Assembly: GCA_017848205.1 (NCBI GenBank)
Contig: JAGDDO010000494.1
Span: 1 to 9,580 of the forward strand
From: Oscillospiraceae bacterium
GTDB taxonomy: Bacteria; Bacillota_A; Clostridia; Oscillospirales; Ruminococcaceae
DNA length: 9,580 nucleotides
Direction: 5' to 3'
The translations under genes and the position numbers were made by a program. Of this stretch, positions 6,831-9,580 are shown piece after piece. The notes beneath the pieces were generated by a model. It did no database searches. It worked only from the letters and a program-made list of their open reading frames with translations, and had not been told where the DNA came from. Numbering within the stretch: the stretch's first letter is position 1; every line of letters starts with the position of its first letter.

Positions 6831-7050
6831 GTGAAAGCTGATCTGTTCATAAATCAGCGCTGGGCCAGGGGCGAAGCCCCGCGGTCTCCCAAACAGGAAA
6901 TAGTGCAAAGCCTTATTTCTAAGAAAACGCTGAGTTATTCATAAATCAGCGTGGGGCACGGGGCGAAGCCCCGCAATCTCCCCACCCGGAAATACGGCGA
7001 AGCCGTATTTCCACTTTAATCAGTGTTTCCCTAATCTAATCAGTGTTTCC
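6831..7050 (+). mobile_element. MITE-like element, full-length outer copy (copy D1), split by a second copy
   Basis: The left part is 6831-6922 and the right part 7035-7050, together exactly 108 bp once the inner copy and one CTAA are removed. Its ends are GTGAAAGCTGAT and CTAATCAGTGTTTCC, imperfect terminal inverted repeats. It is flanked by TTAA on both sides (6827-6830, 7051-7054), a 4-bp target duplication. It carries the GGGGCGAAGCCCC hairpin; the second hairpin has several mismatches, as expected of an older copy. No protein is encoded. Confidence 0.85.
6923..7030 (+). mobile_element. MITE-like element, intact inner copy (copy D2)
   Basis: A 108-bp element, GAAAACGCTGA ... TCAGTGTTTCC, inserted in copy D1 and flanked by CTAA direct repeats (6919-6922, 7031-7034). 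Internal order: ACGCTGA/TCAGCGT arms (6927-6952); GTGGGG/CCCCAC arms (6951-6956, 6980-6985) enclosing CGGGGC-GAA-GCCCCG (6959-6973); then a perfect 11-bp stem GGAAATACGGC-GAA-GCCGTATTTCC (6988-7012). Both hairpins close with GCGAAGC, known as an exceptionally stable DNA mini-hairpin. It aligns without gaps to restored D1 with 22 differences by my count. It is non-coding, so it would need a transposase acting from elsewhere. Confidence 0.87.
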
Positions 7051-7085
7051 TTAACGGAAAATATGAGTTTTATTAGAATTTCATT

Positions 7086-7121
7086 AATTCAGTTGCATTT
7101 GTACGTAACTGAATTTATAAT
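7086..7121 (+). promoter_or_regulatory. Promoter with a 9+9 bp operator-like inverted repeat, lipoprotein/XRE operon
   Basis: -35 TTGCAT (7093-7098), 17 bp spacer, -10 TATAAT (7116-7121). The perfect arms AATTCAGTT (7086-7094) and AACTGAATT (7107-7115), 12 bp apart, overlap the -35 box and end directly against the -10. This is a typical place for repression. The DNA-binding protein encoded as second gene of the operon is the obvious candidate ligand, but that is inference. Confidence 0.78.
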
Positions 7122-7156
7122 AGATAACAGAGTTCAAAAAAAGAGAGGTATTCATT

Positions 7157-7894
7157 ATGACCGAAAACAAACGGCTTAAGCGGTCTGCAGCATTTCTTGC
7201 AGCTTTGCTTATGCTTTTGCCATGTGCCGGATGTTCCGGAAACAACGGCTCACAGGGCGGTGGAGGAAACGCTTCATCCGCATCAGACCAGAATAACGCT
7301 TCTTCGGTAAAGCTGCCGAAACGAGCTGCAAAGCTTACTGATGAGCAGAAAAAGGATGCGTCCGATAAAAATATTTCAGAAGAACGTTTCTGCACTGACA
7401 ATGAACAGATCACAAAAGTTGCCGAAGATCTTCTGAAGCAGTACTGTGACGGAATGACAGAAGCCGATCATGACAAGTGTTTTGATGTATTTCCGGCATT
7501 CTATAAAAAGGCAGTAGAAAAAGAAAACAGTGAATGCGGTGATACAAACGAGCAGTATATGCAAAGTATAAAGAAAGGCTTTGCAGATTCATACGGTGAT
7601 GATTTTTATATTTTCCCGACGGTAACTTCTGTGCTGCAGCTCAGTGATGAATCCCTTGAGGGGACCGAAGAAAGACTGAAAAAGTCATTTGGCGAAGATA
7701 TCAGCCTTGATGATCTTTACTATGTATACTTTAATGAGAATGTACGCGGATCAAAAAACAAATCTTCAGATGCACTCGAATTTTTCATTCTTGTGATGGA
7801 TGAAAACTGCTATCTTTACGATGATTACTATGAAACTGCTGATGAGGAAAATAACGGAGCAGTAAAAGAGCCAGAAGAAAAAGCGAACAGCTAA
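7157..7894 (+). CDS. Putative lipoprotein of unknown function
   Basis: A 245-residue protein from ATG 7157, with GAGAGG (7143-7148) 8 bp ahead. The N-terminus is basic (KRLKR), then hydrophobic AAFLAALLMLLP and CAGC with Cys26 as the likely lipidated residue; the lipobox is slightly off consensus, with Cys in place of Leu at -3. Residues 27-50 are a Gly/Ser/Asn linker, as in surface lipoproteins. The mature part is acidic and helical: LLKQYCDGMTEADHDKCFDVFPAFYKKAV (92-120) recalls the first helices of NTF2-like domains, and DDLYYVYFNENVRG and ALEFFILVMDENCYLYDDYY supply strands, but I cannot assign a family. The C-terminus is rich in Glu. It is followed 22 bp later by an XRE/membrane gene in the same operon, so it may be the external partner or the target of that regulator. 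Confidence 0.78.
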   Translation: MTENKRLKRSAAFLAALLMLLPCAGCSGNNGSQGGGGNASSASDQNNASSVKLPKRAAKLTDEQKKDASDKNISEERFCTDNEQITKVAEDLLKQYCDGMTEADHDKCFDVFPAFYKKAVEKENSECGDTNEQYMQSIKKGFADSYGDDFYIFPTVTSVLQLSDESLEGTEERLKKSFGEDISLDDLYYVYFNENVRGSKNKSSDALEFFILVMDENCYLYDDYYETADEENNGAVKEPEEKANS

Positions 7895-7916
7895 GGAATA
7901 AAAGGGGCAGAAGAAA

Positions 7917-8753
7917 ATGGACAAAACGATAGCAAACAAACTTATAGCATTAAGAAAACAGAACGGATTTTCTCAGGCAGATCTGGCAGCGAGACTCGGA
8001 ACTGATGTTCCGACCGTTGCCGGATGGGAGAGTGCAGATATCTCACCTGATACGGAAAATCTTCTTAAAATAGCAAGACTTTACGGAATTTCACTGGACA
8101 GGCTGTTTGAACTTAATTCAGATCCTGTGAATCAGCGCTCAGCCATCTCGCTTGACAAGAACGCAGGGGAGATATACCCGAATGGAGCGCCGCAGCCTGC
8201 AGCGACACAGGGCGCGCCTGCGGCACAGTATGCTGAACCTCAGGATATGAGCGGATATTTTAAGTATGAAACAGCAGATGAAAGCGCAGGCCTTCCGGCT
8301 GCTGTAAACGCCGCGGCTCCGTCTGCCGGAACGAATGACGGAAGTATCTCAGCGCTCAGTGACGTGATCGAAAAAATAGGAAAAGACGAAAAATTTTATA
8401 AAAACCTTATGAAGTTTCCGTATCCTGTTGCAGCAGCCGCTGCTTTTTTTGCCGGCGGTGCACTGTTTGATCTGTGGCATCCGCTGTGGATGCTTTTCCT
8501 GACGATACCGCTTTACTATACGACTATTGAAGCTATAAGAAAGAAAAATGCAAATATTTTCTGTTATCCGGTTTTTGTAACGCTCATGTATCTCATTTCC
8601 GGATTCATGTTTGATCTGTGGCATCCGGGCTGGCTTACTTTCCTTACGATACCGCTTTACTACTGGCTCATAAACGCCTACGGAATAGGTGTGCCGGACA
8701 ACGATGATGACGACGAAAACGGAAAGAAGAAAAAGAAAAGAAGGAAAAAATAA
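7917..8753 (+). CDS. XRE-type HTH protein fused to a duplicated membrane module
   Basis: A 278-residue protein from ATG 7917, with AAAGGGG (7901-7907) as ribosome-binding site. Residues 5-64 are a Cro/C1-type helix-turn-helix (IANKLIALRKQNGFSQADLA, then VPTVAGWE, ISPDTENLLKIARLYGISLDRLF). Residues 65-142 are an Ala/Pro/Gly-rich linker. The membrane part, about 168-256, consists of two copies of one unit: YPV...FDLWHPLWMLFLTIPLYY (169-201) and YPV...FDLWHPGWLTFLTIPLYY (217-249), exactly 48 residues apart. The tail is DNDDDDENG followed by KKKKKRRKK. This layout suggests a membrane-tethered regulator that reads a signal at or in the membrane and binds DNA near it, possibly the operon's own 7086-7115 repeat. 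No transcription terminator with a T run is obvious after the stop. Confidence 0.87.
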   Translation: MDKTIANKLIALRKQNGFSQADLAARLGTDVPTVAGWESADISPDTENLLKIARLYGISLDRLFELNSDPVNQRSAISLDKNAGEIYPNGAPQPAATQGAPAAQYAEPQDMSGYFKYETADESAGLPAAVNAAAPSAGTNDGSISALSDVIEKIGKDEKFYKNLMKFPYPVAAAAAFFAGGALFDLWHPLWMLFLTIPLYYTTIEAIRKKNANIFCYPVFVTLMYLISGFMFDLWHPGWLTFLTIPLYYWLINAYGIGVPDNDDDDENGKKKKKRRKK

Positions 8754-8877
8754 ACCGCGGTGAAGATGTGACAAGGGATTTCTTTTCGAAGGTACTCTTC
8801 GGAACGGGCAGAATGGACTAAAAGTCATCAAAAAGAGCTAAGTTTTATTTAATACCTGATAATTTTTCAGAAAACAA

Positions 8878-8906
8878 TTGCTTTTTCCGTATAATTCGGG
8901 TATAAT
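8878..8906 (+). promoter_or_regulatory. Sigma-A promoter of the aldolase gene
   Basis: TTGCTT (8878-8883), 17 bp spacer, TATAAT (8901-8906). Predicted start is near 8913, about 36 nt before the start codon. The stretch from 8754 to here shows only a short CGAAG/CTTCG hairpin and no gene. Confidence 0.85.
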
Positions 8907-8948
8907 TATAAAGGCTAAAAAATTTATTTCTTACGGAGGAATTTAATA

Positions 8949-9580
8949 ATGTTAGTTTCAGCTAAAGAAATGCTCGATAAAGCAAGAGCAGGCAAATACG
9001 CAGTAGGCCAGTTCAACATTAACAACCTTGAATGGACAAAGGCTATCCTTCTCACAGCAGAAGAACTCAAGAGCCCGGTAATCCTCGGTGTTTCTGAAGG
9101 TGCTGGTAAGTATATGTGCGGCTTCGAAACAGTTGCTGCTATGGTAGCTGCTATGGACAAGTCACTCGGAATCACAGTTCCTGTAGCACTTCACCTTGAC
9201 CACGGTTCATACGAAGGCTGCTACAAGTGCATCAAGGCAGGCTTCACATCAATCATGTTCGACGGTTCACACTTCCCAATCGACGAAAACGTTGCTAAGA
9301 CAACAGAACTTGTAAACGCAGCTCACCACCTCGGCCTTTCAATCGAAGCTGAAGTTGGTTCAATCGGCGGCGAAGAAGACGGCGTTATCGGTATGGGCGA
9401 ATGCGCAGATCCTAACGAATGCAAGCAGATCGCTGATCTCGGCGTAGACTTCCTTGCTGCAGGTATCGGTAACATCCACGGTAAGTATCCCGCTGACTGG
9501 CAGGGTCTTAACTTCGAGAGACTCGCTGAGATCAAGGAAGCTATCGGTGGCAAGCCTATGGTTCTCCACGGTGGTTCCGG
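8949..9580 (+). CDS. fba: Class II fructose-1,6-bisphosphate aldolase, N-terminal 210 residues (runs off the window)
   Basis: The frame is open from ATG 8949 to the window end, with GGAGGA (8935-8940) 8 bp ahead. Class II aldolases use a zinc ion to split fructose-1,6-bisphosphate into dihydroxyacetone phosphate and glyceraldehyde-3-phosphate in glycolysis, and work in reverse in gluconeogenesis; cytoplasmic. Visible landmarks are QFNINNLEW (21-29), LHLDHGSYE (81-89, catalytic Asp84 and zinc ligand His85), FDGSHFPIDENV (104-115), EAEVGSIGGEEDG (133-145, Glu135), GNIHGKYP (174-181, zinc ligand His177) and VLHGGSG (205 on, zinc ligand His207). The spacing fits the shorter, Bacillus-type class IIB enzymes of roughly 285-310 residues, so about 75-100 residues are missing. 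The strongly biased codon use fits a highly expressed glycolytic gene. It has its own promoter. Confidence 0.97.
   Translation, partial: MLVSAKEMLDKARAGKYAVGQFNINNLEWTKAILLTAEELKSPVILGVSEGAGKYMCGFETVAAMVAAMDKSLGITVPVALHLDHGSYEGCYKCIKAGFTSIMFDGSHFPIDENVAKTTELVNAAHHLGLSIEAEVGSIGGEEDGVIGMGECADPNECKQIADLGVDFLAAGIGNIHGKYPADWQGLNFERLAEIKEAIGGKPMVLHGGS

Noticed and set aside
6831..7050. CRISPR-like tandem repeat
   Set aside because: Only two copies, one inside the other, with target duplications and no regular spacers; transposition explains them better.
7084..7413. 109-residue minus-strand frame across the lipoprotein start
   Set aside because: It overlaps the promoter, operator and signal peptide of the plus-strand gene, and its composition looks like an antisense artefact.
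8768..8821. GTG-started 17-codon frame after the HTH gene
   Set aside because: Very short, weak start context, no terminator or partner; not supportable as a gene.
8349..8831. 160-residue minus-strand reading frame opposite the HTH/membrane gene
   Set aside because: It is the antisense shadow of a strongly supported gene and shows no ribosome-binding site or recognisable domain.

Overview
The window looks like chromosomal DNA of a low-to-moderate G+C anaerobic Firmicute, most likely a Ruminococcus-like member of the Oscillospiraceae. The reasons are consensus sigma-A promoters with strong Shine-Dalgarno sites, a bacterial A-type RNase P RNA, a GdhA and class II fructose-bisphosphate aldolase typical of clostridia, and a secreted protein ending in a cellulosome-type dockerin motif. 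The genus is an inference; no 16S or marker set is present.

Layout. (1) 1-973: the end of a PstS-like substrate-binding protein, a translationally coupled small polytopic membrane protein, then a duplicated terminator flanking a multibranched RNA fold. (2) 1000-1918: an extended -10 promoter inside a 21-bp palindrome drives a membrane-anchored YdcF/SanA (DUF218) protein, followed by a repeat element. (3) 1943-3499, minus strand: gdhA with its own promoter, structured leader and terminator. (4) 3500-3873: intergenic. (5) 3874-4250: rnpB with a consensus promoter. It is followed without a visible terminator by a TTG-started, membrane-anchored exported protein (4287-4895) that has a strong terminator. 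(6) 5133-6611, minus strand: a secreted CHAP-domain protein with ricin-like, Ig-like and truncated dockerin regions. (7) 6625-7050: intergenic DNA rich in repeats. (8) 7086-8753: a two-gene operon, lipoprotein plus an XRE-type DNA-binding protein fused to a duplicated membrane module, behind a promoter holding a 9+9 bp inverted repeat. (9) 8878-9580: promoter and first 210 codons of class II fructose-bisphosphate aldolase.

The most notable observation is a family of short non-coding, MITE-like palindromic elements. Two copies at 6831-7050 are each 108 bp and align without gaps at about 80 % identity. One is inserted inside the other, and each has its own 4-bp target duplication (TTAA outside, CTAA inside). 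The elements have imperfect terminal inverted repeats (G-AAAACGCTGA type) and carry hairpins closed by GCGAAGC. Shortened or degenerate relatives sit at 1828-1918, 4901-4950, 5052-5132 and probably 6521-6571. Three lie directly at the 3' ends of genes; one supplies the stop codon of the CHAP/dockerin gene, and one forms the start of that gene's mRNA leader. I could not check whether this family is already catalogued.
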